DNA from: Vespa crabro
Taxonomy: Eukaryota; Arthropoda; Insecta; Hymenoptera; Vespidae
Reading direction: 5' to 3'
Assembly (NCBI RefSeq): GCF_910589235.1
Contig: NC_060967.1
Coordinates: 62,001-126,000 of the forward strand
DNA length: 64,000 nucleotides
The position numbers were made by a program, and so were the translations under genes. Shown piece by piece: positions 24,878 to 36,452 of the stretch (the first letter of the stretch is position 1; every line of letters begins with the position of its first letter). The notes below the pieces were generated by a model, which had not been told where the DNA came from, made no database searches, and saw only the letters and a program-made list of their open reading frames with translations.

Positions 24878-26453
24878 TGCATGAATTTAATTAACAGGAA
24901 ACGTTATTCATAATAGGGCTCTATTTCCTTGCGGAGATGACATGGTGTGTATTATAGATGACAGGGAGGATGTATGGCAGGGGTGTGGCAATTTGGTACA
25001 AGTTAAACCTTATCACTTTTTTCCTCATACCGGTGACATACATGCTCCACCTGGACTAGAAAAAAATGATCCTGCAACGCCCATATCGATTTCTGCGAAA
25101 GAGGCACGAAATAAAAATAATAATAATGGCATATTAAATTCGACCGATAAAGATATATTAAATAATGACGCTAAAGACACGGAAAGTGTCATAAAGGAAC
25201 ATGAAAGTATAGTTACTATATGCGAGGAGTCGAAATGTCTTAATGACGATACAGAAGGTTCAAGAGACAAAGAGAAAAATATTGATGTGACACGGTCAAA
25301 TGATGCGGAGAAGCAATCGGATAATGATATTGAACGGGTTAAAGAATTAGATAATAAAACGTCAAATTCAAAGGAAGATAGAGGACAAGAGAAGGAAGGG
25401 AAACGTAATGAAAGTAAATTTATAGACGAGGATGAAGATGATTATTTATTGTATTTGGAAGATATTCTTCGAAAAATACACGCAGAGTTTTATAACAACG
25501 TAGAAAAGGAAATTGGTCAAAAGTCGTTAAGAGTTATTATACCTCGTGTAAGAGCTCAAGTATTAAAAGGTATTTGCTTGACTTTCAGTGGATTAATACC
25601 TACTCATCAAAAGCTTAATCAGAGTCGTGCTTATAAAGTAGCAAGGGCATTTGGAGCAGAAGTGACACAAGTAAGATCTTTATTTATTAATATATTATTA
25701 TTATTATTATTATTATTATTATCATCGTCGCATAGATTTTGTGCACGTGCATCATAATTGACTAAAATCCATTAGGATTTGACGGAAAATACTACACATT
25801 TAGTTGCTATTAGACCAGGAACTGCAAAAGTAAATGCGGCCAAGAAGCGAGGCGATATAAAAATCGTAAATCCAGATTGGCTCTGGGCATGTGCAGAACG
25901 TTGGGAATACGTTGATGAACGTCTTTTTCCTCTCACTACAAAGGTACATGTCATTTCATTACAAAGGATAATATGTATAATCCATCGGTTAATAATAATT
26001 ATTTCGCTCGACAAGTTATTTTTCAAAACATAAGAAATATTTCTTAGGCACGTGCCTCTAGGATACCACCTGCTCATTGTAGCAGTCCAGAACATATAGA
26101 GGAACAGAAGGACGAATTAAAAGATAAATTTGCAGATAGTATAAATCCTTTGATGTCCTTTACTCAAGAAGAAATAGAAATAATGGATAAGGAAGTAGAA
26201 GAGGACATGGAAGATCAAGATTTAGAGGTTTCCCTTTTTGATATAGATAATATTGAAGGTTACAGCAAAAGAACACATGGAAGTAATTACAATTCAGAAG
26301 AATCATCAAACGGTAATATTTCCTTTTTATATTCTTATCGATAAATTGATGATTAACATTTCTGATTACAGATGAGGAATGCAAATCGTTTAAAAAAAAG
26401 AGGAGAATATACAATAGTTCCGATGACGTCGTCGACGACGACGACGATGACGA

Positions 26454-26495
<42 letters not shown>

Positions 26496-26523
26496 TGACG
26501 ACGACGAGGATGAGGACGATGGG

Positions 26524-26556
<33 letters not shown>

Positions 26557-26748
26557 AATGATGGTAACGACAACAACGACGACAATGATCTTACAACGCG
26601 TTTTAGAAGAGGGGAAGACTTACCAGATGATCTAGACCTTGATGATAATTCCCAAGATTCTGTAGATCTTGAACCAATTGAAAATGAAGATGATAGAGAA
26701 TGGAATGCTATGGGAGCTGCACTTTTGGAAAAATTTCTTTCAGAATAA
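23697..26748 (+). CDS. Fcp1: RNA polymerase II CTD phosphatase FCP1 (CTDP1)
   Basis: Predicted 778 residues in seven exons: 23697-23923, 24140-24440, 24514-24758, 24917-25670, 25776-25943, 26048-26312 and 26372-26748. FCP1 dephosphorylates the RNA polymerase II CTD to recycle the enzyme. The catalytic FCPH domain carries the DxDxT/V motif DLDQTIVHTT, with Asp158 the expected phospho-acceptor and Asp160 the general acid/base. The second half of the domain has CTFGARNYAHTVAS and CIIDDREDVW. A BRCT domain covers about residues 470-567 (ending near NPDWLWACAERW), after a Lys/Glu/Asn-rich insertion. The C-terminus has a very long Asp/Glu tract and the conserved EWNAMGAALLEKFLSE, the acidic/TFIIF-binding end. 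The start has a good context (gccATGG). Exon 4 uses the second of two nearby acceptors; the first would give a stop. Confidence 0.95.
24808..24880. repeat. T-rich low-complexity tract in FCP1 intron 3
   Basis: Long T/C run before the exon 4 acceptor. Confidence 0.9.
26421..26588 (+). repeat. GAC/GAG trinucleotide tract coding poly-Asp/Glu
   Basis: An imperfect GAC/GAG array inside FCP1 exon 7, read in frame as Asp/Glu. On the opposite strand the same array creates an artefactual poly-Ser frame. Confidence 0.95.
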
Positions 26749-27090
26749 TATGTTATAAAATAATTCAACAGTTTAATTTACTATATTATGCAGTAATTAA
26801 AGCACTTTTATATTTCAACGATTTATTAATTGGAATTTGTTGAAAACGATGAAAGGGTTATGTAGTTATTATGATTATAAAATTTATATGATAAAAAACT
26901 TTTCGTGTGACATTTTTTAATTTGGAAAGAGAACAATTATACTTGGCATTGCATGCAACTTTGTGAAGGGACGATACAAATAATATCATATAATGATGAA
27001 TACTTTTTTAAACAAAATCCACAAAGTATAAAATAATTAACAAATAAATTATTATTAGAATTTATTTATAGTTTAAAATACATAAATACA
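26749..27090. other. Convergent 3' spacer between FCP1 and mRpS17
   Basis: AT-rich 3' UTR sequence of two genes that face each other; no other feature seen. Confidence 0.7.
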
Positions 27091-27315
27091 TTATACTCCG
27101 TATGGTTCTTCAATATTTGGATCTTCGTGGTATTTGACGTATGTTTCTTGATACGTAAAATCTCGTTTATCTTTCGTGACTCCTCTTGGAGGTGCTCTAT
27201 CATAATCAAAAGCATTTTTGGATTCACCAAATAATTGATTGGCCTCCTTTATATCATTCCTGATTTAAAGATTTAAATTACATTTAAATGAAAATATATT
27301 AACATTGATATTAGT

Positions 27316-27370
<55 letters not shown>

Positions 27371-27908
27371 GTGCATGTAGACAATATGCATATTCAATTG
27401 AAATGATACTCGCCTGTACTTGCCGACAACAACCTTTTTACCAGTTATAGGATCTGTAATATCACCCAATGGATAAATAACATCTACAACCTGCATAGAA
27501 ACGTTATGATTATGAGAATGAAATTATTGAAAAATAGAAAAATCAAATACTTATTAATATTATTATAATTGACAGATGTATACTTTGTGGGTAATGAGAC
27601 GCGTTAATTTTTCAGGCAACAACTGTATCAAAACGATATCTCCTACGTTACATTTCTTGTCTGGATCATGGGCATAGATGAAGTCATGCTCTTTGAAGTA
27701 CTAGATAGCGAAAATAAAAAATAATTTTTTTCTTTTTTGAAAAAAGTACCTTCAATGTATTTCGTTTAAAGTTAAAATAGTATCATACCATATAAATACG
27801 CTTATCCAGTTCAAAACGCGGTACACGTACTTTTACAGCATTTTGCTTTATAGATGGCAAACACTTTCCAAGAAAATATCGTAATACTTGTTTACCTGAT
27901 CCTGCCAT
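27091..27908 (-). CDS. mRpS17: Mitochondrial small-subunit ribosomal protein uS17m
   Basis: Predicted 160 residues in four exons: 27908-27789, 27700-27584, 27490-27414 and 27259-27091. It is an OB-fold protein of the mitochondrial ribosome small subunit. The core matches MRPS17: KVRVPRFELD, YFKEHDFIYAHD, KKCNVGDIVLIQLLPEK and the closing GDITDPITGKK. Human MRPS17 is 130 aa; the insect protein has an extra Tyr/Asp-rich tail (DPNIEEPYGV). The third intron either begins with GC (AG|GCGAGT) or uses a weak upstream GT (AA|GTACAG); both keep phase. The GC donor retains KYR and is preferred here. The promoter side has DRE-like and E2F-like words, common on insect housekeeping genes. Confidence 0.9.
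27312..27371. repeat. (TA)n microsatellite in mRpS17 intron
   Basis: Perfect TA run in the third intron. Confidence 0.95.
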
Positions 27909-28051
27909 CGTCACTTCTTATTACACAATAAATAATAAGTAATATAATAAAAAGCAAATAATTTTATAACCTCTTTGATATACAGAACAATGATATAATA
28001 TAGGCAGGGTTTAACTGACCAATGGTAGCCTTCAAATCGGGGACGACGAGA

Positions 28052-28062
28052 TTGGCGCGAAA
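28052..28062 (+). promoter_or_regulatory. E2F-like site
   Basis: TTGGCGCGAAA, a full match to the E2F core TTSGCGCSAAA read on either strand, about 145 bp upstream of the mRpS17 start codon. Confidence 0.35.
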
Positions 28063-28083
28063 CATTCAAATTGTTATTGTAAA

Positions 28084-28091
28084 TATCGATA
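28084..28091. promoter_or_regulatory. DRE palindrome TATCGATA
   Basis: Perfect eight-base DREF/DRE palindrome about 175 bp upstream of the mRpS17 start codon. This element is common in insect housekeeping promoters. Confidence 0.4.
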
Positions 28092-28962
28092 TCGAATTAA
28101 TAAAATTGAATATATTAAATATATTTATTAAAAGAAAATAAAGAACGTATCTGTTGAAAACATATTCTTCGTGGAAGCATAAGAATGCGTTGTTGTTCAG
28201 AAAAATTAAACGATATAAGTAATTTTTAATTGAATCGATACGTTTATTCAGAACGATTATATACTCTCGATCGAACTTATATTACGTGCAAATAAAACGT
28301 CAAATGTTTGTTCGACAGATTGAAATCGACCGTTAACGTACTCTGATATTAATAACAGACGTTTAGAATCTTTCCGTGTCTTCATCATTTTCTAGAAAAG
28401 TTAACATCTTCTAAGTAATGGTGATAAAATAGACATTGCAATCAATTTAAATCGATATGATTGAATGAATATTTGTTTTCTAATGTCATTTTGCGATCGT
28501 AAAATATGAATGCCAAATGAATGTTAAAAAGAATGTGTTTCTTCGAAAGGTGCAACATAGTATATGTTATGTATTTACTAGCTTGGCAACTATCGGTACA
28601 TATAAAGCGTATTATCAGCGACATAGATTTACAATAGTTATTTGTATCTAAATGACATCAAATTCGATTTCGTCATTTGATTATACGTTCGTTCCATTTA
28701 TCTACCAATGCAGAGGAAGTATTTATGATTGTACCTATTTATGATCTACTGTACGGACTTCTCTTATAGGCATCTAATAATGCCTATTTACGATTACATT
28801 TTTTATGTAAATCAGTACCTTTTTGCCATCGCATAATGATTTCGTGCTTGGTAATGGAAGAAACGAATATGTTATTCATTTATTAAAGTCGTAAAAATGA
28901 CAACATTATATCGCCTATGTTCTTCGTGAAATTATTATCAAAAATTTCATTCGCGGAGAAAT

Positions 28963-30822
28963 ATGTTATCGGACAAGCTCGATCAGTTTCTTTTAGGGTG
29001 GATTTTAATCGGAGTACATATAACGCGAAGTCAATTGATGATCAGACCAGTTTACGTTTACAAACACGTTATACGCGGGATGCACGATTACTTTAATAAT
29101 ACGTGCATTATACTTTTACACGACACTCCAAATGTTATCGAGAGTACAGGTGAGTTCGTACAAAATGTGTGAGTTTAACAAAATTTAATTCTAAATTGCC
29201 ATTCTTAGATTTATCCCCTTGAATCTGTCGAAATATCGAAAATTGAAATTATTAATAGAATTCGAAATTATTACAAAAAAGCAAAGCAAAGAAAAGAAAA
29301 GATTAATCATTGGATACATTGGCATGTGTGTAACGTGTAAAGATTATCTATGTATGTGTAAAGATTAAGTAATGATCTCTTTATTATTGTTATCTTATAG
29401 ATTTGAACGAGGCGGAAGAATTGTTGGCACTTCAGAGGTATCTCAGTGGTACTCTTCATATTCGTACGGCCATCATGGATTTTCATATGTTCAAGACACG
29501 AGTGAGAATGTCGACTTTGTCATTTTTTATCGGATAGACACATATGTATAAACTTTAATGATTCGTGTTTTATTTGTTTATTGCTTCTTTTCCTTTTTTT
29601 CTCTTTGTTTTTTGGTTCTTTTCTTTTTCTTTTTCTCCAAATAGGTGGGTACAAGCTATTATCACATAAAAAGGCCACTCTTCGTTTTATTGAATGATTA
29701 CAACGATACGAGGGACGAGCTGGCACGTGTAAATGATTTCATACACATATATACGTATAAAAGAAAATAATTAATCTTCGAAATGATTCGTTACGAATAA
29801 TTTGAAACTTTAAGGAACCTACGAAGGGAAACATAGCGACTGTTTATTTTACCAAAATGTAGCAGGTTTCTACGTGGCTGGCAATGGAGTATCCAACCTG
29901 GTTGCTCTTCTTCAGGAACGAGACCCAAATCGAGATGTTTTTTCGTAACATTTATATACCGTTCAATTGCCAATTGATGATAACTCGAAACAATAACAAC
30001 GATGAGATGATCTTTGAGGTCTATCAAATTGACAAACAATCGAAGATCAGGATAATGGATTTTGGCTCTTGGGATAGAATAAATGGTTTCAAAGGACCTA
30101 CGTTGGGCCTCTATCAAAGGAGGAATGATCTTCATGGGCATAATATACGCGTTGTCATGACCCACGTTAGTTTTATTTCTTGAAAATCAACCTATGATTT
30201 GCTATGTCGTTTTCAATTCAAACAATTTTATAGGATCCTCCGGTATCCCTGATATATCGTAACGAGAAGAACGAGATAATTAAAGTGGGTGGTTTCTTCG
30301 GGGAGTTGATGAAGTTACTGCAGGAAGGCATGAATTGCACGTGAGTAGTAAGTCTCTTTGTGTGTGTGTGCGCGCGCGCGCGCGCCATTTAAATGGGATA
30401 GAAAATATGAGAGTGAGAGAGAAAGGGAAGAAAATGAGCATACGATTCAAATGTTTCGATTTAATCCGTTTTTTTCTTTTTATGTTCGTCTTTCTCTTTT
30501 TTAACACCATTATTTCTCTGGTTTCGTCGTTTCTCTAAACGTTCCCTAAGGTCTTCCAATAGTTTGGCGGTTTCCTTTCTAAAATATTCTTCTTGACTAG
30601 CCGACGATCTTTCTTCGAAAATATCTCGTTTCCTGCCATCACCGCTTCTTCGTCGTCTTTCCGTATACAATCTCTCATTTTGCCATAAAACTCGGATTTT
30701 ATCGGTCCGACGTAAGAAGCATTCTCTCGCAATTCTACATAACATTTTCCTTACTCATCAAGCGCAACTTTCATCATCCCGTTGATTCGTCCTTCTATTT
30801 CATCGTATCCTTTAATTTATCA

Positions 30823-30853
<31 letters not shown>

Positions 30854-32820
30854 GTTTTCTCTCTCTATCTCTCTTTTTTTTTTCCTAGTCGTTAGTCGGC
30901 TCTATAATATTGTCTATTGTGTGAATTTGACGTGAGTCGCGCGACGTTTTGACAAAACGCTTAGATCTTTTTATGCCAGCCGCGATATAACGATCGTTTA
31001 TTCGTTTTTCCCCCTTTTTATAGAACATAGATCATTATACGAAAAGTAGTTATTCACAATTAGACCAGAATGAAACGTTTTACTTATATTAATTTATCTT
31101 TCTGTCTGAATTATTGATATCTCGAAATTCTTTTCGTCAACGATATGAATAATATATTTTTATTTACGTTTATTCACTTCGTAGATTGACTTACATAGAA
31201 ACAGATTCTTGGGGTTTAAATCTATTAAACGGAACGTGGACCGGTGCCATAGGGATACTGGTAAAAAACGAAGCTGATATCGCTGGCATGGAGTTAATGA
31301 TGACGTCTGACAGATTGGATGCCATCTCCTTCACTACTCCGGTTTTCTCCACAAAGTATGCCGTAATTATATCGATAATAGAATGAGACATTATTTAATG
31401 TATATCGTTAATTGATTCTATCGTAAATCTATTACACGTACGTGTATCATTATGTATCATTATATTGTCATTTAAGATGCCGTACATTCATCAAAAGACC
31501 GGATTCTACGTCTATCAAATGGCGAGCTTACACAGCACCTTTCGATGCCTACATTTGGTACTTTATAGGCTTGCTGATACTATTGAGCAGTGGAATGATA
31601 TTGATGATAAAAATCGTGGTTAAATTGGTATCCTATAACGAGGACTCGGAACACTCACCGTCGACATTTTCGGAGATAATGTTTTATGTTTTCGGGGTAT
31701 TTTGTAGTCAAGGTACGACGTATAGATAAGAACTTACGTACAGTAAAGATATTTGCGTATTATTTTGATTCGTAAAAAAATGTAGGTATGGAACAATCGC
31801 TGTTAGATCCAATTCGCATGGTACAATTCGTTATCCACTTAACCGCCGTTATCGTTTTGGCCGCTTACTCGGCGGCGCTCATTAGTTTCCTGGCTATCAA
31901 GACTTTTGTTATGCCTTTCACGACCATGGAGGGTCTTCTCAAGGATGGTACCTATCGATTTGGAGTTATTCAAGAATCCGCGGATTATTCCTTCTTTCAA
32001 GTAAAAAATTTCTCATCGTTAAATCATCATAATTATGCGACCATTGGTTTTTTCCTATATACTGGGGAACAAAAAAATATCGTCATAAAATGTCGTCGTT
32101 TCAGAATACAACGGATAAAGTGCTCAGCGTATTGTTTGCTAATTTATTAAGAAAAGAGACCGATTTGCCTATCAATTATCTCGATGGTCTGAGCCGTGTT
32201 TGCAAGATAGACAAGTATGCCTTCATGGCGATGGATAATATTGCAGCGGAATTGCAACCAAAGCTTAGTTGCAGTTTGGAATCTCTCGACACCATAACGC
32301 AAACGACCATAGCTATGGCAGTCCCTAATAGAAGCCCATACGACGGTATTATCAATACCAAGTAAGAAGATTTTCATTCAATCTCTATTATCTCCATTTT
32401 CTTTTTCAATTTTTTTTTTCTCTTTTTCTAAAAGATATCCTCCTCGTAAAGCTTTTATTTCTAATGATCTTTTTATATCACATTTATATGCAGCATTCTG
32501 ACGTTGAGAGATAGTGGAATACTTCAACGTTTGCTTAACACCGAATGGTCCAATCAATTTACAAAGGTAACACGCTCTACTCTAAAATATATTTTCAAAT
32601 GTTAAAGAACATAAAGGGTACAATGTGCTTGTACGTTTTTCAGCCTAAAAGCTCTTGGACGTCGGTCGAGCTTTTCGACATGGTGCCGCTATTAATTTTC
32701 ATGTTTTGTGGCTCCGTCATTAGTTCCTTTTTACTTTCTTTAGAGTATATGGTACATCGACAAGTCGCGAATAATAAGAAACTGCGAATCGTACGAAAGA
32801 GACGTGTGAAGATATTTTAA
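28963..32820 (+). CDS. Divergent ionotropic receptor (IR; iGluR-like chemoreceptor)
   Basis: Predicted 635 residues in 11 exons: 28963-29149, 29401-29501, 29645-29728, 29866-30165, 30234-30340, 31185-31355, 31477-31712, 31786-32000, 32105-32361, 32494-32566 and 32644-32820. IRs are insect ligand-gated cation channels used in smell, taste, humidity and temperature sensing. A hydrophobic N-terminus fits a signal peptide. The S1 ligand lobe contains GGFFGELMKLLQEG, GTWTGAIGILV and DAISFTTPVFS. TM1 is near residues 345-368, the pore loop (FGVFCSQG) near 390, TM2/3 carry AAYSAALISFLA (the family's SYTANLAAFL element, diverged), and a final TM lies near residues 590-612. IR75-like from the GTWTG block, but I cannot assign the subfamily. 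Intron 5 (844 bp) contains an antisense ORF. Confidence 0.88.
30461..30745 (-). CDS. Possible nested antisense IF1-like (ATP synthase inhibitor) small protein
   Basis: A single-exon 94-codon frame on the minus strand inside intron 5 of the receptor gene. The first 33 residues are rich in Arg and almost free of acids (MLCRIARECFLRRTDKIR...), like a mitochondrial presequence. The middle reads SSASQEEYFRKETAKLLEDL, close to the inhibitory helix of the F1-ATPase inhibitor IF1, whose family core is E(E/R)YFRK followed by a Leu-repeat helix. The end is a Lys/Arg/Glu coiled-coil tail. The glycine-rich segment normally before the helix is only weakly present (RRRSGDGRKRDIFEE). The host intron is much larger than the others in the gene, and this segment has coding-like composition. 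It could be a diverged or testis-type IF1 paralogue, a retrocopy, or chance. Confidence 0.4.
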   Translation of the reverse strand: MLCRIARECFLRRTDKIRVLWQNERLYTERRRRSGDGRKRDIFEERSSASQEEYFRKETAKLLEDLRERLEKRRNQRNNGVKKEKDEHKKKKTD

Positions 32821-32945
32821 TATTACTTTTTTAAATAATTTAAACGAGAGTGAACAATATGATTAATCATCTTTGTGTGCATGATCGGTCCGTGAAGAGG
32901 AATAAACTTTTTATTTGTTTTTTTTTTGTTATACTTTGAGATACG

Positions 32946-33001
<56 letters not shown>

Positions 33002-33216
33002 CCGTCGGCAAAAAATTGCTCGACAAATTCGGTGTTTACTTTTCAATAATATTTAGAACGTTCGAGAGCTCAGCGAAGATCGGTTCGTCCTTCTGATTTA
33101 TTTTGCTGTAGACATTTATCTCTCTTGTGTACGTTTAACGTGTACGTGTAGTTCTTGATTATTAAATTACGTTGTACGCTCTTTGTGCTTTCGTTGATTT
33201 TCATCTACGTTTCGAC
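32821..33216. other. Short intergenic spacer with (TA)n
   Basis: Receptor 3' UTR and cyclin-like gene 5' region with a TA microsatellite at 32949-32997. An in-frame upstream ATG of the next gene lies at 33172. Confidence 0.7.
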
Positions 33217-35943
33217 ATGTCAGAACGTCGTAGAATTTTTTCATCAACGAGATTAAACGAGCAAGAGAGAGCATTCGGTAAGGAGAATATTTGCGATTTA
33301 AGGCAATCCAACAAATTGGCTGGTACCAATTCTCAGAAGGCTCCATCTTCGAAAAAATCTCATCCCAGTGATATCGGTGGCCCGTGCTATTGTAATGTGA
33401 ACCCGTGTAACAATATAATTTACAACAATGTCAAGTCGTCGGCGAAAAAGACACCGTTTAGAATTCACTTTGATCGTGCTGGAAACGATTATAACAAAGG
33501 AGTTCGCGTTCGAGAACGGATCGTCGAGTATGATACTCGCAGGATCGAGGAACTTAAGAGAAATACACGATTTTTGGATAATAAGGTTAGTAGATAAACA
33601 AACGTTAGTACGTTCACGACTAATCGTGGTGAAATTGTACGAATGAACAGCTCGTGTTATGCCCGAGACGCGATTTTTACACGAAGAAAGAACAACCGGA
33701 AGTGAACGTGGCCCAGAATTTCCAGAAGAACGTTCCTAACTCATCCGTTTCTTCATCTTCTGATAAAAGGACAGTAAGATCGGTTAAATCCATTTTCGAT
33801 CTCAAATTACCAAAGGGACAGATTTCAATCACAAAATCTTTGGTAGATCTTTCTCAGGAGTAAGTCGTTACGACACATTACGTCACTTTAACAATCTATG
33901 CGCGGATACATATAAAAGAAAACGTTTTAATTATTGAAAACGAATCTGTTACATTGATGTTTATAGAAGTAAACAATCAACAAACATTGTCAACAAAGTC
34001 CGCGATGCAAGTAAACAAGATTTTCGTCCTACAAAGTCTACGTACGTTGAGAAGTGAGTTTCTAAGAAAATACAAATTTATTCAAATGTGATAATAACAA
34101 GTTGATAACTTTTATCGTAGGAAAGAATTGTTGTGTACGACGTCTCACTTACGCTCAAGATATTGTTCCGATCAACGAACAGTCGTCGTAGCTAGGAGCA
34201 GAATAGCCTCGACTGGTTCTACAAACAAAGATATTGTCGATCGACAGAAACAACAGGATGGTGGATTGAATAAATGGAACGCATTCGATGGCAACAAAGA
34301 TTCGTTATTTGCGGGTATTTCGACTATACTTTCCTCCGATTCGTTGAAGAATCAAGCTATTACTAGAGGCCCGAATAAGTCTGACTCATTAGATATATTG
34401 ATATCTCGAGGAAAATTAACGAACGATCGGGAAAGGCAACCGTTGGTATGGAATAAAATTCCATCGAAGGTATAGAATATACGTGAATCATTCATGAAGT
34501 TGTCTGGCAATAAAATATTATCTTTATTTAAGGTACAAGGAAAAGTAAAAAACGATTGGGAAGTCGTTAAACAGAATACTGATTTTTCTCCGTACTTGTT
34601 ATATCATGCCGATTATCTCGTTGATCTGCTGACTATTGAAAAAGATAAGGAAGATAATTCACCAAAATTATCTTCCGGATTTATCGACAAATATACTAAT
34701 AACGAACCGAGAAATATAATAGTCGCTTTTCTCATACATTTGGCTGTAAGCGTGAATCCTTGACAATTCGAAAGTCCTGTCACTTATGATTACATTGTTT
34801 TTTTCTCGTTTCTTTTCTCTCTTTTTTGTTTTTTTTTCCTTTTTTTTTCTTTTTTTTCTTTTTTTTTTTTTTTTTTTCTACAGACACATTGCCGCTATCC
34901 GTCGTTCATTCTCTATCAAGCGGTGAAACTTTTTGATATTATTCTCGACAAAATTCCTATAGATATAACGGACATGCAACTGGTAGCTATAACAGCGTTA
35001 TGGGTTGTCCTGAAGAAAGAAGGAAACTTCAATAACGTTCCATCGGTTGTAACAAAATCTTATAATCCAACATGTCTATGTTGAAAATGACATGTTAATG
35101 TAAGAGATAAGTTTTTTTTTTGTTCCTTAACTTAAGACAACCGTTGTTTTAGGCAACATTAATGCTCGGCCTAATTCCGAATCAACAGTACGCTAACGTA
35201 GATATATTGGCCGAATGGGAGAGAGTGATCTTGCGTTCTCTCAAATTTAATATATCATTTTCCGATCCATTTTCTATTTTCGTTTTTTACGTGGTTAATT
35301 GCGATTACCACGATCAGGATAGTATTTGCAACCGTACCATCACCAAAATCTATTACTGCGGAGGTTATATTGTACGTGATCGATATTTTTTCGTGATCGA
35401 ACATTCGAATATTTTAATATGTTCTTTTTCTTTTTCCAACCAACCCCCGCCTTTGCCCTCCCCCCCCCCCTCCGCCCCCTCGCAGATCGATTTGACGTTA
35501 TTGGATGTGAGCTTTAGTTACATAACGTCGAATCATTTGGCACTCGCTACGGCTGAATTAGTAATGTGCATTGTCCTGGACAGTGATGCCCAATTAATAA
35601 ACCCTCGATGGCATTTCTGGAGACGTATTATAACAGATGGTATTAACATTCCAATAAGGTATTGTCATCTTCAAAGTTGGAAAATATTTTCGTAGATCAA
35701 ACAAAAAGATCGCTTTTTCTAATTGTAACATTTCTCTTCATTTGTAAAAAAAGAATTTACGACGATGAGATCAATGTGTTAAGATCAACTATGATCTCTC
35801 ACGTTTTGGAGTCAGAGAAAAAGCATACGAAGGAGGAGACGGTGAAAAAAAGATATGGTCACAATAGATACGGTAATATTTCGAACTTTCTTCTAGAGAA
35901 GATAAAGAAGATACCGCCTGAGAACTATTCGATTTCTATGTAA
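33217..35943 (+). CDS. Divergent A/B-type cyclin-like protein
   Basis: Predicted 656 residues in nine exons: 33217-33585, 33651-33859, 33967-34053, 34121-34469, 34533-34745, 34884-35045, 35153-35371, 35486-35658 and 35754-35943. A Ser/Lys/Arg-rich, probably disordered N-terminal half of about 340 residues is followed by a cyclin fold. The first cyclin box (about residues 345-475) has YLLYHADYLVDLL, EPRNIIVAFLIHLA and LYQAVKLFDIIL, with DMQLVAITALWVVLKKEG. The second (about 480-590) has LKFNISFSDPFSIFVFYV, YYCGGYIIDLTLLD and SNHLALATAELVM. Order and spacing follow mitotic cyclins. However, the MRAILVDWL block is replaced by PRNIIVAFL and I see no good destruction box, so this is not canonical CycA, B or B3. 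It may be a fast-evolving germline cyclin. An upstream in-frame ATG lies at 33172. Confidence 0.75.
34798..34878. repeat. T-rich tract in cyclin-like gene intron 5
   Basis: Nearly pure pyrimidine run of about 80 bases directly before the exon 6 acceptor. Confidence 0.9.
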
Positions 35944-36051
35944 TTCCTTTTCATTGGTTTTTATTTTTTGACCGTTTTTCTTTTTTAATGCCTTTCACCC
36001 CTACGTCATTTGTCACACATCGTGTGTATCCGTTTAAGTGGGATCAAAAGA

Positions 36052-36083
<32 letters not shown>

Positions 36084-36452
36084 AAGAATAAAAAGAAAGT
36101 TTAATTTATTATTTAGTTATAAGATTATAAGAAGAAAAGAAATATTTCGATTATATTGCACTTTATTTAGCTCTGGTTATATTGATTAATGTTTCAAATC
36201 GAATCGCATAGATGCTCGTTCATATACACACCCACACATTATCACTTGAATGTTATACAAGTACGTTAAAGAAATATAATATATTCGATTGTTTGTCAGT
36301 TTTGTTTGTATCACCTTTTTAACTCCCTCCGCCATTTTATTTACATACGTTCTTGAAATAATTCAATCAGTTTCGGTACACATTCCGTGTCTAAATATGT
36401 AGGTATATAATGCCTTTCATCGATTATTTACGATCTCTTTATTTACGGGTTC
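35944..36452. other. Convergent 3' spacer between cyclin-like gene and transferrin
   Basis: 3' UTR sequence with an A-rich run near 36050-36085. No gene seen. Confidence 0.7.

Larger units (their letters stand above)
27909..28962. other. Intergenic region between mRpS17 and ionotropic receptor
   Basis: About 1 kb, AT-rich. It contains the mRpS17 promoter side with two recognisable motifs and presumably the receptor promoter. No further gene is supported. Confidence 0.65.

Noticed and set aside
26160..26768. 202-codon poly-Ser frame on the minus strand
   Set aside because: Antisense shadow of the FCP1 acidic repeat; the plus strand has clear homology and phase.
30535..30732. Second 65-codon minus frame overlapping the IF1-like ORF
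   Set aside because: Shifted reading frame of the same segment without motif similarity.
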